Assembly: GCA_030605045.1 (NCBI GenBank)
Contig: JAUWBK010000035.1
Span: forward strand, 1 to 8,919
Origin: Dehalococcoidia bacterium
GTDB lineage: Bacteria; Chloroflexota; Dehalococcoidia; Dehalococcoidales; RBG-16-60-22
DNA: 8,919 nucleotides
Direction: 5' to 3'
Both the position numbers and the translations under genes were made by a program. Numbering within the stretch: position 1 is the stretch's first letter; each line of letters opens with the position of its first letter. This document shows positions 1 to 7,080 of this stretch, in pieces. The notes below the pieces were generated by a model. That model made no database searches, was not told the origin of the DNA, and was given only the letters and a program-made list of their open reading frames with translations.

Positions 1-184
1 GTACCCTCCTCGCTTGAACTAAACAGAGTCTCCGCCAGACTTCTACATCTATTTCCAGCGCCGCGTCCAGACCGAACTTCTCCTCAACTAAAGTAAACCA
101 TAAGCCGTCAAGAGTATAAGAACTACGAGAACACAGCTCGACCAGCTTCTCCGCAGAAATCTTTGAATGCTCAACTCCAGCCAT
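1..184 (-). CDS. DUF6125-like protein, N-terminal part, cut by the left edge
   Basis: An open minus-strand frame reads MAGVEHSKISAEKLVELC and on to the window edge, giving 61 codons without a stop. The segment DGLWFTLVEEKFGLDAAL followed by EIDVEVWRR resembles the start of DUF6125-type proteins, which are frequent in Dehalococcoidia and some archaea and have no firmly assigned function; this match is from memory. It follows gltX by 12-18 bases, so it is probably the last gene seen of the same transcription unit. The ribosome site is AGAAAGGA directly after the gltX stop. Two ATG codons in frame (184 and 190) are possible; I prefer 184 because 190 sits only three bases from AGGA. The rest of the protein, including any catalytic residues, is not visible. 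Confidence 0.75.
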   Translation of the reverse strand, partial: MAGVEHSKISAEKLVELCSRSSYTLDGLWFTLVEEKFGLDAALEIDVEVWRRLCLVQARRV

Positions 185-202
185 TATCATTATTCCTTTC
201 TA

Positions 203-1675
203 TTACGACAATTCATGCAGTTTAGCCAGCGCCGCTTTAATCCGGCTCAGGCATCGCTCCTTACCCAGCACAGCCATAGTTTGAAATAAGGGGGGCGCTG
301 CCGTCCGTCCGGTAACCGCCACTCTTAGCATGCCAAAGAGCTGACCGGTCTTTAGCCCCAGCTCCTCAGCCAGAGGTCGGAGCACATTCTCCAAGGACGC
401 TTCATGAAATACCTTTAACTGGCTTAACTTCTGCTGCCCTGCCTCCAGTGCTTTTGTAGCTGATTCCCGAGACATATCCTTGCCGATTAGCCAGTTGGCA
501 TCATAGTCAAGCTCGGTGACAAAGAAAAATTGAGCCAACTCAGTTACTTCAGCCAGAGTTCTAGCCCGCTCCTGGATAAGGGGCATAACTTGTCTGACAT
601 AGTCGATAGATAACGGCCGCTTTACCTCAGGCGGTAATTCCTTGTCTAAAAACGGTAAAGACCGTTGTTCAAAATCTTCCGGGCTCAAGCTACGGATATA
701 TACCCCGTTCATCCAGTTGAGCTTATCCGTATTGAAGATGGCCGCCGTTCGGCTAATGCGCTCCAAGGAAAAGTTTTTTACCAATTCCTGCTGCGATAAA
801 ATCTCGGTTTTATCATCCAGAGACCAGCCGAGCAAGGCAAGGAAGTTAACCATTGCTTCAGGCAGATAGCCCTGCACCTGATACTCGTTGATAGACACGG
901 CACCGTGCCGCTTGCTCAGTTTGGCGCGGTCAGGACCTAATATCATCGGCAGATGAGCTAGCTGCGGCATCTCATAGCCCAGAGCCTGATAGAGAAGCTT
1001 GTGGCGAGGAACACTGGGTAGCCACTCCTCGGCACGGAGGACATGGCTAATCGCCATTGAATGGTCATCAACGACATTGGCCAGGTGATAGGTAGGATAG
1101 CCGTCTGACTTAAGCAAGATAAAATCATCAATGGTGCTATTTTCAACGACAACCTCACCCCAAATCAGGTCGTTAAAGCTGGTCTGCCCCTCAAGCGGTG
1201 CCTTGAAACGAACTACCGGGGTGATGCCTTCGGTTTCTTTTTGCGAGCGCTCGGCTATACTCAGGTCGCGACACTGCCGGTCATAGCCCGGTGGCTTCTT
1301 GCGTTTGACCTGCTCCGCCCGCATCTCCTCAAGGCGCTGGGGGGAACAATAACAATAGTAGGCATCCCCCTGTGAGACTAGGCGCTGGGCGGCCTCACGG
1401 TATAACTCCAGCCGCTGTGATTGGAAGTAAGGAGCATAATTACCCCCCACCTCAGGCCCCTCATCCCAATCCAGCTCCAGCCAGCGCAAGCCATCAAGGA
1501 TAGCTTCCACCCCTCCCTCAACCTTACGGGCAACATCGGTATCCTCAATACGGACAATGAAAGTGCCTCCGGTGCGGCGGGCAAAGAGCCAGTTAAACAG
1601 GGCGGTCCGGATATTGCCCACGTGGGGGAAGCCGGTGGGGCTGGGAGCAAAACGGACTCTAACGGATTGGTTCAT
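203..1675 (-). CDS. gltX: Glutamyl-tRNA synthetase
   Basis: This enzyme charges tRNA-Glu with glutamate using ATP in the cytoplasm. At 490 residues it has normal bacterial length and looks complete. The class I Rossmann catalytic domain carries the HIGH-type motif as PHVGN (residues 17-21) in the context RFAPSPTGFPHVGN, and the KMSKS-type motif as KLSKR (252-256) in DRAKLSKRHGA. The IEDTD stretch (43-47) and the GYPTYHLANVVDDH stretch (192-205) are also typical of GluRS. The C-terminal part (from about 330) is the helical anticodon-binding region. A start at 1675 is supported by AGAAGG upstream and the exact family N-terminus. The gene begins 24 bases after the nuclease-like gene at 1700-2584 and has no clear promoter of its own in that gap, so it is probably co-transcribed. 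Whether it also charges tRNA-Gln cannot be told from this window. Confidence 0.98.
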   Translation of the reverse strand: MNQSVRVRFAPSPTGFPHVGNIRTALFNWLFARRTGGTFIVRIEDTDVARKVEGGVEAILDGLRWLELDWDEGPEVGGNYAPYFQSQRLELYREAAQRLVSQGDAYYCYCSPQRLEEMRAEQVKRKKPPGYDRQCRDLSIAERSQKETEGITPVVRFKAPLEGQTSFNDLIWGEVVVENSTIDDFILLKSDGYPTYHLANVVDDHSMAISHVLRAEEWLPSVPRHKLLYQALGYEMPQLAHLPMILGPDRAKLSKRHGAVSINEYQVQGYLPEAMVNFLALLGWSLDDKTEILSQQELVKNFSLERISRTAAIFNTDKLNWMNGVYIRSLSPEDFEQRSLPFLDKELPPEVKRPLSIDYVRQVMPLIQERARTLAEVTELAQFFFVTELDYDANWLIGKDMSRESATKALEAGQQKLSQLKVFHEASLENVLRPLAEELGLKTGQLFGMLRVAVTGRTAAPPLFQTMAVLGKERCLSRIKAALAKLHELS

Positions 1676-1699
1676 TTAGACCTTCTAAATCTTCAGTTT

Positions 1700-2584
1700 T
1701 TAACCTCTTGGCTTCCAGTGTAAATTATAAATAGTGGTATAACCGTCAAATAAACGTAAATCCTCCGGTATTTCCATCACATCTTTAGATGGTGAATGAG
1801 GAATCCTAACGTGTCTGCGTCTAAAAGTAATCTGAGTCAGGTCTGGTGGTTCACCCATTATATTATAATCATCCCAAGCCAACAATACGACCCCTATAGA
1901 GCGATTCTTCGGTCCACTAATGGTAGATTGCACAATCTCGATTATTTCTTGAAGTCTCATTGGAAATTCATCATCCTCTACCTGTCCCATGCTAACTGGA
2001 ATTGACACATCAAAAAAACCAATTCCGTAGCAAGGAATGCCAGTCGCTTTTATTTGTGAGTTTGCCTTTGTAATTTCTTTGTTCAAGCGGTTCTCAGAGG
2101 CAGATCTTAAATGTTTACACTCAACAAAGATCGGAATATCTATCCCCACAATCTTCAGCTCAAGGTCTGGGTAACTTTCTATTTCTAGCGGAATAACGCT
2201 ATGCTTTACCATCTCGTGCCAAGCACCAAATGAAAGCTCCACCATAATATCTTCGAATTGCTCAGGGTTAGTAATACGCGAACGTATCTTTTTCTGGACA
2301 GCTTTGTCACCATATAGGTCAAGTGAACCAAATTTCAATTGTGATAGATTCCCTTGTGTTAATGTTACCAGTATAGCCGAGTCAAGAACCAATCTCCCAA
2401 TCTCTAGAAGTTCTGTTTCTTGATCTGGAAATTTAATTACTCCTCTTTGCTGTAAAATTTTATTACACAACATCCAACGTAGAAATGCTGGATGATTCTT
2501 TTCCGAAGTCTCAGTAAACCAATTTAGCGGAAAGAACTTTTCTAATATTTCCTTTTGAAGTCTAAAAAATTCTATTTGATTCAC
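1700..2584 (-). CDS. Unrecognised protein with a PD-(D/E)XK nuclease-like signature
   Basis: I do not recognise a named family for this 294-residue protein. A plausible PD-(D/E)XK active site is visible: E116 in the helical ELSFGAWHE, P139-D140 in SYPDLELK, then a hydrophobic strand ending in E155-C-K157 (FVECKHL), followed by a basic helix with KEITKANSQI. This order (Glu, Asp, Glu-x-Lys) is that of restriction-endonuclease-fold enzymes, so DNA cleavage is an inference and not shown. No signal peptide or membrane segment is seen. The start is GTG at 2584 with no convincing ribosome site, so the exact N-terminus is uncertain. The gene lies between rluD and gltX, is clearly more AT-rich than both (about 35% GC in a counted stretch against about 60% in part of gltX), and has no partner methylase or second toxin/antitoxin gene. 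It looks like an acquired gene. Confidence 0.8.
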   Translation of the reverse strand: MNQIEFFRLQKEILEKFFPLNWFTETSEKNHPAFLRWMLCNKILQQRGVIKFPDQETELLEIGRLVLDSAILVTLTQGNLSQLKFGSLDLYGDKAVQKKIRSRITNPEQFEDIMVELSFGAWHEMVKHSVIPLEIESYPDLELKIVGIDIPIFVECKHLRSASENRLNKEITKANSQIKATGIPCYGIGFFDVSIPVSMGQVEDDEFPMRLQEIIEIVQSTISGPKNRSIGVVLLAWDDYNIMGEPPDLTQITFRRRHVRIPHSPSKDVMEIPEDLRLFDGYTTIYNLHWKPRG

Positions 2585-2668
2585 AATGTATTCTGCAAAT
2601 TATTTAAAAAATCACTTTATAGTTATATCTATCCTTCCTTCTATTCTACTACCCTTATCCTTATCATT

Positions 2669-3565
2669 CTAGCTTATATCCTTTAATGCCTTTGCCAAAT
2701 CAGACGGTAGTTCGGAGGTGAACTCCACGTATTCACCAGTAGATGGTAACTTAAAGCCCAAACGACTGGCATGCAGGAACTGGCGGGATAGATGGGGTGA
2801 TTTAACCCCGTACACCGGGTCTCCCACTACTGGATAGCCGATAGCTGAGAGGTGAACCCGTATCTGATGGGTGCGCCCTGTCTCCGGGATAACTTCGAGC
2901 AGAGTATAGTCGTCTATATATTTAATTACCCGATATTGAGTGCGTGCTTCCCTACCCTCGGTCACTACCGCCATACGCTTCCGGTTACTGGGGTCACGCC
3001 CGATTGCCGCCTCAATAATACCACGCTCCGGGGTGAGCCGCCCTTTGACCAATACCAGATAAGCCTTGACGATGGCACGAGTCTTAAACTGGTTTATCAG
3101 GTTAGCCTGGGCAATTTGATTCTTAGCTACCAGCATTACCCCCGAGGTATCCTTGTCCAAGCGATGCACAATACCCGGTCTTAGTGAATCACTAATATCA
3201 GCCAGGTGAGGGAAATGAGACAGAATGGCATTAACCAGAGTATGGCCAGGATGCCCCGGTGCCGGGTGGACCGCCAGTCCGGCGGGCTTATCGACAACTA
3301 GAAGGTCGTCATCTTCATAAAGAATATTTAACGGGATTGCCTCTGGAGATAAGGGGCTGGGTGGCGTGGGGGGTATGACAACATCTATTTTATCGCTAAT
3401 CTCAAGCTTAAGGCTTGACTTGGCAACCCGGCTATTGACCGTAATGTAGCCATCAGCAATGAGTTTCTGCGCCTGGGTCCGGGAGAGCTCCAGACACTTT
3501 TCACCAACAAACTTATCGAGACGAGTTCCTGGCTTATCCGCCACAAAACTATATGTTTTGTTCAT
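2669..3565 (-). CDS. rluD: RluD-type 23S rRNA pseudouridine synthase (RluA family)
   Basis: This enzyme isomerises uridines to pseudouridine in ribosomal RNA, most likely in 23S rRNA. It is 298 residues long, normal for the family. An S4 RNA-binding domain covers about residues 13-62 (RLDKFVGEKC, LSRTQAQKLI, GYITVNSRV). The catalytic domain begins near 79 with ILYEDDDLLVVDKPAGLAVHP, and carries the catalytic aspartate D137 in the signature HRLDKDTSG (134-142). ETGRTHQIRVHL (228-239) and GDPVYG (248-253) are further family motifs. The start at 3565 gives the standard N-terminus; the frame is open back to 3712, but that extension is antisense-like sequence read from inside lspA. The start overlaps the last 17 bases of lspA, which points to translational coupling. 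The exact uridines modified cannot be read from the sequence, so the RluD name rests on general similarity. Confidence 0.95.
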   Translation of the reverse strand: MNKTYSFVADKPGTRLDKFVGEKCLELSRTQAQKLIADGYITVNSRVAKSSLKLEISDKIDVVIPPTPPSPLSPEAIPLNILYEDDDLLVVDKPAGLAVHPAPGHPGHTLVNAILSHFPHLADISDSLRPGIVHRLDKDTSGVMLVAKNQIAQANLINQFKTRAIVKAYLVLVKGRLTPERGIIEAAIGRDPSNRKRMAVVTEGREARTQYRVIKYIDDYTLLEVIPETGRTHQIRVHLSAIGYPVVGDPVYGVKSPHLSRQFLHASRLGFKLPSTGEYVEFTSELPSDLAKALKDIS

Positions 3566-4064
3566 CTCGGTGCTTCTCGGCCTGAGCCGAGCGGAGGAGG
3601 GTGTAAGCAAACAGGATAATACCGATAGTGACCGCGGAATCAGCAACGTTAAACGCCGGCCAGTAATCAAAATCAATGAAGTCAGTAACATAGCCAAGGC
3701 GGAGCCGGTCAATCAGGTTACCCACAGTGCCGCCAAAAACTAGACCAAGAGCCAACTTGCCCAGCAAACTATCAAGCCAAGGAAAGTAACGATAACTAAT
3801 AAAAGCGTAGACTAAAATAATGGTAATCGCGACGATGGCAATAATGGTGAGGGCGAATGATTGGCCTTGAAATAAGCCAAAGGCAGCCCCAGTATTGTGG
3901 ATGTGGGTTATGCGAAAAAACCCTAGCTCAAATAACGATTGCCCCTCAGATAGATTAGTCCTTATCCATGCCTTACTGAGCTGGTCAGCAACCACGATAA
4001 GTAACCCGATAAGGAAAAAGACCACACTCCGCCACTTACCCCGGGGATGATTTACCTTTCGCAT
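3549..4064 (-). CDS. lspA: Lipoprotein signal peptidase (signal peptidase II)
   Basis: This inner-membrane aspartyl protease removes signal peptides from diacylglyceryl-modified prolipoproteins. The 171-residue length is typical. Four hydrophobic spans can be seen at about residues 13-29, 67-90, 103-117 and 138-157. The two catalytic aspartates are D119 in GGTVGNLIDR and D142 in FNVADSAVTIG; the conserved HNTGAAFG (56-63) and the early VADQLSK (25-31) are also present. The start overlaps the end of the dksA-like gene by 29 bases and the end overlaps rluD by 17 bases, so the three genes form one tightly packed unit. No internal promoter is evident. Confidence 0.97.
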   Translation of the reverse strand: MRKVNHPRGKWRSVVFFLIGLLIVVADQLSKAWIRTNLSEGQSLFELGFFRITHIHNTGAAFGLFQGQSFALTIIAIVAITIILVYAFISYRYFPWLDSLLGKLALGLVFGGTVGNLIDRLRLGYVTDFIDFDYWPAFNVADSAVTIGIILFAYTLLRSAQAEKHRDEQNI

Positions 4065-4416
4065 TCTTTGCCTGCTGAGCTTTGCATTTCATGCACAAAC
4101 TTGCTTGTGGGAGTGCCTCTAATCGGGCGGGGTCTATCGCTTGACCACAATTATCACATAAGCCGTAGGTGCCTTCGTCAAATTTAAGTAAAGCATGTCC
4201 TACGTCAGCCAATTGCTCCTTGATACGCTTCTCCAAGACCGTCCGCTTCTCTAACTCGAGAGTCTCCGTAGCCTCCTCCTCCCTTTTGCCAAAAGGACTA
4301 CCTTCCCGTCTTTCATCTGTAGGACTAGCGCTAGCTAGCAGTTGCTCCAATTCCTCAACCAAACGCTTTTGCTCACTCTCCAAACGAGAACGAAGTATAC
4401 TGAAATTAGTTGTCAT
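4036..4416 (-). CDS. TraR/DksA-family C4 zinc finger protein
   Basis: A 126-residue protein of the TraR/DksA type. The N-terminal two thirds are strongly helical and charged (ILRSRLESEQKRLVEELEQL, then LELEKRTVLEKRIKEQLADV), as in the coiled-coil that reaches into the RNA polymerase secondary channel. The C-terminus holds a four-cysteine zinc finger: C87 and C90 in YGLCDNCGQ and C108 and C111 in SLCMKC, with the family spacer IDPARLEALPQA between them. DksA proper works with ppGpp; the acidic tip motif DxxDxA is not obvious here (the loop reads GKREEEATE), so the same action on polymerase is not assured. It leads the run dksA-like, lspA, rluD. The ATG at 4416 has a strong purine-rich ribosome site (GGGGGAGAGG). 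Confidence 0.93.
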   Translation of the reverse strand: MTTNFSILRSRLESEQKRLVEELEQLLASASPTDERREGSPFGKREEEATETLELEKRTVLEKRIKEQLADVGHALLKFDEGTYGLCDNCGQAIDPARLEALPQASLCMKCKAQQAKNAKGKSSPG

Positions 4417-4432
4417 TTTCCTCTCCCCCTAC

Positions 4433-4446
4433 TCTCAAGTTTGAGA
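4433..4446. repeat. Small palindrome in the dksA-like leader
   Basis: TCTCAA and TTGAGA form six-base arms around a two-base centre. The element lies in the 5' leader of the dksA-like gene a few bases upstream of the ribosome site. It could be a short RNA hairpin or a protein operator; nothing else tells these apart. Confidence 0.4.
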
Positions 4447-4488
4447 TAGGTCGTCTCTAATTTTCTTATTTTGGTTCATGTATATGTT

Positions 4489-4516
4489 ATTATACCATTA
4501 TACTAACGTTACTTAA
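4489..4516 (-). promoter_or_regulatory. Extended -10 promoter for dksA-like/lspA/rluD
   Basis: On the minus strand the sequence TGGTATAAT (4489-4497) is an extended -10 element. A weak -35 (TTAAGT, 4511-4516) lies 16 bases upstream. A second TATAAT overlaps at 4497-4502. The predicted start of transcription is near 4482, leaving a leader of about 65 bases before the dksA-like ATG. Confidence 0.55.
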
Positions 4517-4540
4517 GAAAGCAATGGCAGGCAGGACCGA

Positions 4541-5308
4541 TTAGTCCAGCATCACCCGCAACTGGCGGATGGTACCGATTGATTGTCCGCGCCAGTGATT
4601 ATTGGCAAAGATAAAAGTCTTTTCCGCGACACTATCAAGTTTGTGAATCTTAGGTAGCCACTCACTGAGCTCTTCTGGAGTATAGCTGTAATCATATCTT
4701 TCATAGGCTTGCTCATGCTGCCACCACTTGGCGCTATTGCGCCCATGAAAACGAACATAGCCGATCTTACTTGTTGTCTCAGCTAGTGGTGGCAAAAGAT
4801 TAGGTAACTGTGGTTCATCAACACAACAGAAGCCTAAATCATGCTGACGAAGCCAGTCAAACACTTCTTTCCTCAGCCACCGGGCATTACGGAACTCAAT
4901 CACCGTCGGCAACTCCCCCAATCGTTCTCTAAACAGCTCGAGGTAATCCCAGTTGCGGCGATTAAACTCGAAACTATAGGGGAACTGAGCCAGGACACAA
5001 GCTAACTTCCCAGTAGCAACGATAGACCCTAATACCTCACAAAAAGTCTCAAAAACTGGGGCGTTATCTTCCCATTTGTGAGTCATTTCTTGATTCGCTT
5101 TAATCGAAAATAGAAAGCCTTCACCGGTTTTCTCCACCATCGCTTTTAGGTTTGATGGTTTCGGTAAGGCATAGTAAGTCGAGTTTATCTCACAGGTATT
5201 AAATTCACGGGCATAGTAGCTCAGCCATTCCCGCTTGGGCATACCTATCGGGTAGAAATTTCCTACCCAGTCATCATAGCTAAATCCTGAAGTGCCGAGG
5301 TATAACAT
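4541..5308 (-). CDS. DUF72 (YecE-like) protein
   Basis: A 255-residue protein of the DUF72 family, which has a TIM-barrel-like fold and no settled biochemical function. Motifs in order: LGTSGFSYDDW (4-14), CEINSTYYALP (39-49), VLAQFPYSF (105-113), VIEFRNARW (136-144), YVRFHGRN (184-191), YSYTPEEL (207-214) and FANNH (234-238). These are the usual landmarks, and the length is normal, so the gene looks intact. It is followed, 124 bases downstream, by the dksA-like gene, which has its own promoter; no clear terminator lies between. The ATG at 5308 has no Shine-Dalgarno sequence but lies seven bases after a -10-like box, suggesting a leaderless transcript. It is divergent from the tRNA-fMet gene. 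Confidence 0.93.
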   Translation of the reverse strand: MLYLGTSGFSYDDWVGNFYPIGMPKREWLSYYAREFNTCEINSTYYALPKPSNLKAMVEKTGEGFLFSIKANQEMTHKWEDNAPVFETFCEVLGSIVATGKLACVLAQFPYSFEFNRRNWDYLELFRERLGELPTVIEFRNARWLRKEVFDWLRQHDLGFCCVDEPQLPNLLPPLAETTSKIGYVRFHGRNSAKWWQHEQAYERYDYSYTPEELSEWLPKIHKLDSVAEKTFIFANNHWRGQSIGTIRQLRVMLD

Positions 5309-5315
5309 TGTCTTT

Positions 5316-5344
5316 AGTCTAACCCATTTATTTTAATTGGTCAA
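5316..5344 (-). promoter_or_regulatory. Promoter of the DUF72 gene, leaderless type
   Basis: On the minus strand TTGACC (5339-5344) and TAGACT (5316-5321) are separated by exactly 17 bases. Seven bases after the -10 box comes the ATG at 5308, so transcription would begin at or next to the start codon. No ribosome site is present, which agrees with leaderless translation. Confidence 0.6.
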
Positions 5345-5376
5345 TATGCGATAAGTTTATAAACTGGGGAGCAGGC

Positions 5377-5405
5377 TTGACACCCCGTTCAATCAGAATT
5401 ATACT
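5377..5405 (+). promoter_or_regulatory. Sigma70-type promoter of tRNA-fMet
   Basis: TTGACA (5377-5382), a 17-base spacer and TATACT (5400-5405) precede the tRNA. The predicted transcription start near 5412 lies about ten bases upstream of the mature tRNA 5' end, as expected for a tRNA gene. Confidence 0.85.
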
Positions 5406-5418
5406 AAAAAATGCTACA

Positions 5419-7056
5419 TCAACGCGGGGTGGAGCAGTGGAAGCTCGTCGGGCTCATAACCCGAAGGTCGTTGGTTCGAATCCAACCCCCGCTACCAATC
5501 CTGTCAGTATATAGAACTTCCTTCGTGGAAGTTCTCTTTGTTTCGAGGGGTAACGGTATTGTATAGTCCACAACGACCTTTTTCGGATTCACCTCCACAC
5601 GCTTCACGAATGACCTGATGAATGTTTTCCGCTGGAGAAACGGGGCTTCTCCCAGTATTTGTTCCAATTCTTTCACGTAACCTATAACAGTATCGGTATC
5701 CAAAGATTCCGATGCTTCCGAGTTAACGCTACTTAGAAGATGGTCTCGCTGCTTCTGCAGCTCTTGCTGGTGTATTCTTAATTCCTTAATTCGCGGAGCA
5801 AGGTCTTCCAGATCCAACTTCCCGCTCTCAAGAGCCATATACAACTTAGTCAGTTTGTTGCTGGTTTGAGTCAGCTGTTTTTCCGTTTGAAGCAGTTGTT
5901 TTTCACAGCGTGTAGACGTCTCCAGTAATTCTTTGTTTATCAAAGCAACTAACTGCTTGAGATTCTCTTCCGTGAGGATATTTTCCTTTATCCTGCTGAC
6001 AACGAATCCCTCTAAATTGTCTTTCCCTAACCTTATGCCCTCACAGCCCTCTTTTCCCTTTTTAAAACGGGCGTTACATTCGTAGTATGAATATTTCCCC
6101 GACTTTGCTGCAGTACCAATAAGGGCCGCGCCACACTTCCCGCAATAACAGAATCCACTCAGGAGATACTTACTTGCTACTACTCTCGGGTGTCTAACAA
6201 ATGGACGCCGATCAGACAGAAGCGCCTGCACCAGATTGAAGTCATCTATTGATACTAAAGCCTCATGAGTATTCGGTATCACGATAACCTCCTCAATAGG
6301 CTTACGGAGTGGTCTTTCATTGGTTTTATCGGTTCGGTTCCACACCAATTTCCCAGTATAGACCAGATTTCGTAGCCAGTAGTTGATGATCGTTGTGCCG
6401 AAGAGTTTCCCGGCGCGTGTACGGTACCCATCTGAGTTGAGCACTCTGGCAATCTCTTTACTACCTTTGCCATCTTTTACCATTTTGAAAGCATATCTGA
6501 CAATCGGGGCCTCAATATCGTCAGGTTCGAGCTTTGTTTTCTGGGCATTACCTGCGGATACCTTTACCTTTCTGTATCCGAAGGGTATGATACCGCCGTT
6601 GAAAAATCCCCTGTTCACGTTCTCTTTCATGCCTCGCATCGTGTCTTGGGCAAGGTTCGCCGAATAAAATTCGTCGATCACCTCAATCATACCTTCCAGC
6701 AGCTTGCCCGCAGCGGAGTCATCGATCTGCTCATTTATGGAGATAAGCGATACCCCACGTTTACGCAGTAATGATTTATATATAATGGAGTCTTCTCTAT
6801 TCCTGGTGAATCTGGACAACTTCCATACGAGGATAACGTCAAAGGGCTTATCCTTCTTCTTGGCAGCTGTTATCATCTCCTGAAAAGCCGGGCGATTTAC
6901 ACTCCTCGCACTTTCAGCTTCATCTATATACTCGGAAAGTATTTCCCAATTACGCTGTAAAGCATACTTCCTTAATGCCTTAAGTTGGGCCGGAATAGAC
7001 AAGTCTTTTTCGGCCTGTTTTTCCGATGATACTCTCGCGTATAGCACGACTCTCAT
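5419..7056 (-). CDS. Large serine recombinase (integrase) of the mobile element
   Basis: A 545-residue site-specific recombinase. The N-terminal resolvase domain (about 1-145) has YARVSS with catalytic Ser10 and the VWKLSRFTRN stretch (77-86). A recombinase domain follows (about 148-285, NGGIIPFGYRKVKV), then a zinc ribbon with C305, C308, C327 and C338, and a long coiled coil (about 361-445), the standard layout of phage- and island-type large serine integrases. The start at 7056 has the ribosome site AGGGAGGT eight bases upstream. The gene follows the helix-turn-helix gene by 24 bases and is probably co-transcribed. Its last 26 residues (520-545) are the antisense reading of the tRNA-fMet gene; the fold itself seems to end near residue 503 after VVVDYTIPLP. 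In the excised element the tail would therefore differ. The family inserts DNA at one specific site, here inferred to be the tRNA 3' end. Confidence 0.95.
   Translation of the reverse strand: MRVVLYARVSSEKQAEKDLSIPAQLKALRKYALQRNWEILSEYIDEAESARSVNRPAFQEMITAAKKKDKPFDVILVWKLSRFTRNREDSIIYKSLLRKRGVSLISINEQIDDSAAGKLLEGMIEVIDEFYSANLAQDTMRGMKENVNRGFFNGGIIPFGYRKVKVSAGNAQKTKLEPDDIEAPIVRYAFKMVKDGKGSKEIARVLNSDGYRTRAGKLFGTTIINYWLRNLVYTGKLVWNRTDKTNERPLRKPIEEVIVIPNTHEALVSIDDFNLVQALLSDRRPFVRHPRVVASKYLLSGFCYCGKCGAALIGTAAKSGKYSYYECNARFKKGKEGCEGIRLGKDNLEGFVVSRIKENILTEENLKQLVALINKELLETSTRCEKQLLQTEKQLTQTSNKLTKLYMALESGKLDLEDLAPRIKELRIHQQELQKQRDHLLSSVNSEASESLDTDTVIGYVKELEQILGEAPFLQRKTFIRSFVKRVEVNPKKVVVDYTIPLPLETKRTSTKEVLYTDRIGSGGWIRTNDLRVMSPTSFHCSTPR
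5423..5497 (+). tRNA. Initiator tRNA-fMet (anticodon CAT)
   Basis: The 75-base sequence folds as a cloverleaf: acceptor strands CGCGGGG and CCCCGCT, D stem GAGC/GCTC, anticodon stem TCGGG/CCCGA around loop CTCATAA, T stem GTTGG/CCAAC with loop TTCGAAT, discriminator A and an encoded CCA. It is very close to the E. coli initiator tRNA. Three stacked G-C pairs in the anticodon stem and an unpaired first acceptor position are the known marks of an initiator; here the mismatch is C1:U72 instead of the more common C1:A72. The gene serves as the insertion site of the element to its right, and its 3' end with CCA is kept intact. A serine recombinase reading frame runs through the whole gene in antisense. 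Confidence 0.97.
5470..5535. other. Probable attachment-site region at the tRNA 3' end
   Basis: The junction between tRNA-fMet and the recombinase gene should contain one hybrid attachment site. Evidence is positional: the recombinase ends at the tRNA, the host genes stop here, and the sequence to the right is accessory. The crossover cannot be fixed because the second copy lies outside the window; no second tRNA 3' fragment was found inside it. Confidence 0.4.
5513..5543 (+). terminator. Hairpin terminator downstream of tRNA-fMet
   Basis: A perfect nine-base stem (AGAACTTCC at 5513-5521 with GGAAGTTCT at 5527-5535) closes a five-base loop TTCGT and is followed on the plus strand by the T-rich CTTTGTTT. 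It sits 15 bases after the tRNA CCA. On the minus strand no T-run follows the hairpin, so it should act only on tRNA transcription. It lies inside the recombinase coding frame. Confidence 0.7.
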
Positions 7057-7080
7057 GACTCATTACCTCCCTATGAATGT

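Noticed and set aside
642..869. Plus-strand ORF inside gltX
   Set aside because: Antisense to a clear GluRS gene, with no family match and no start signals.
958..1158. Second minus-strand frame inside gltX (likewise 1378-1650)
   Set aside because: Shifted-frame readings of the GluRS coding sequence.
2852..3184. Plus-strand ORF inside rluD
   Set aside because: Antisense shadow of conserved pseudouridine synthase sequence.
3566..3712. N-terminal extension of rluD by 49 residues
   Set aside because: It is an out-of-frame reading of lspA; the family N-terminus begins at the ATG at 3565.
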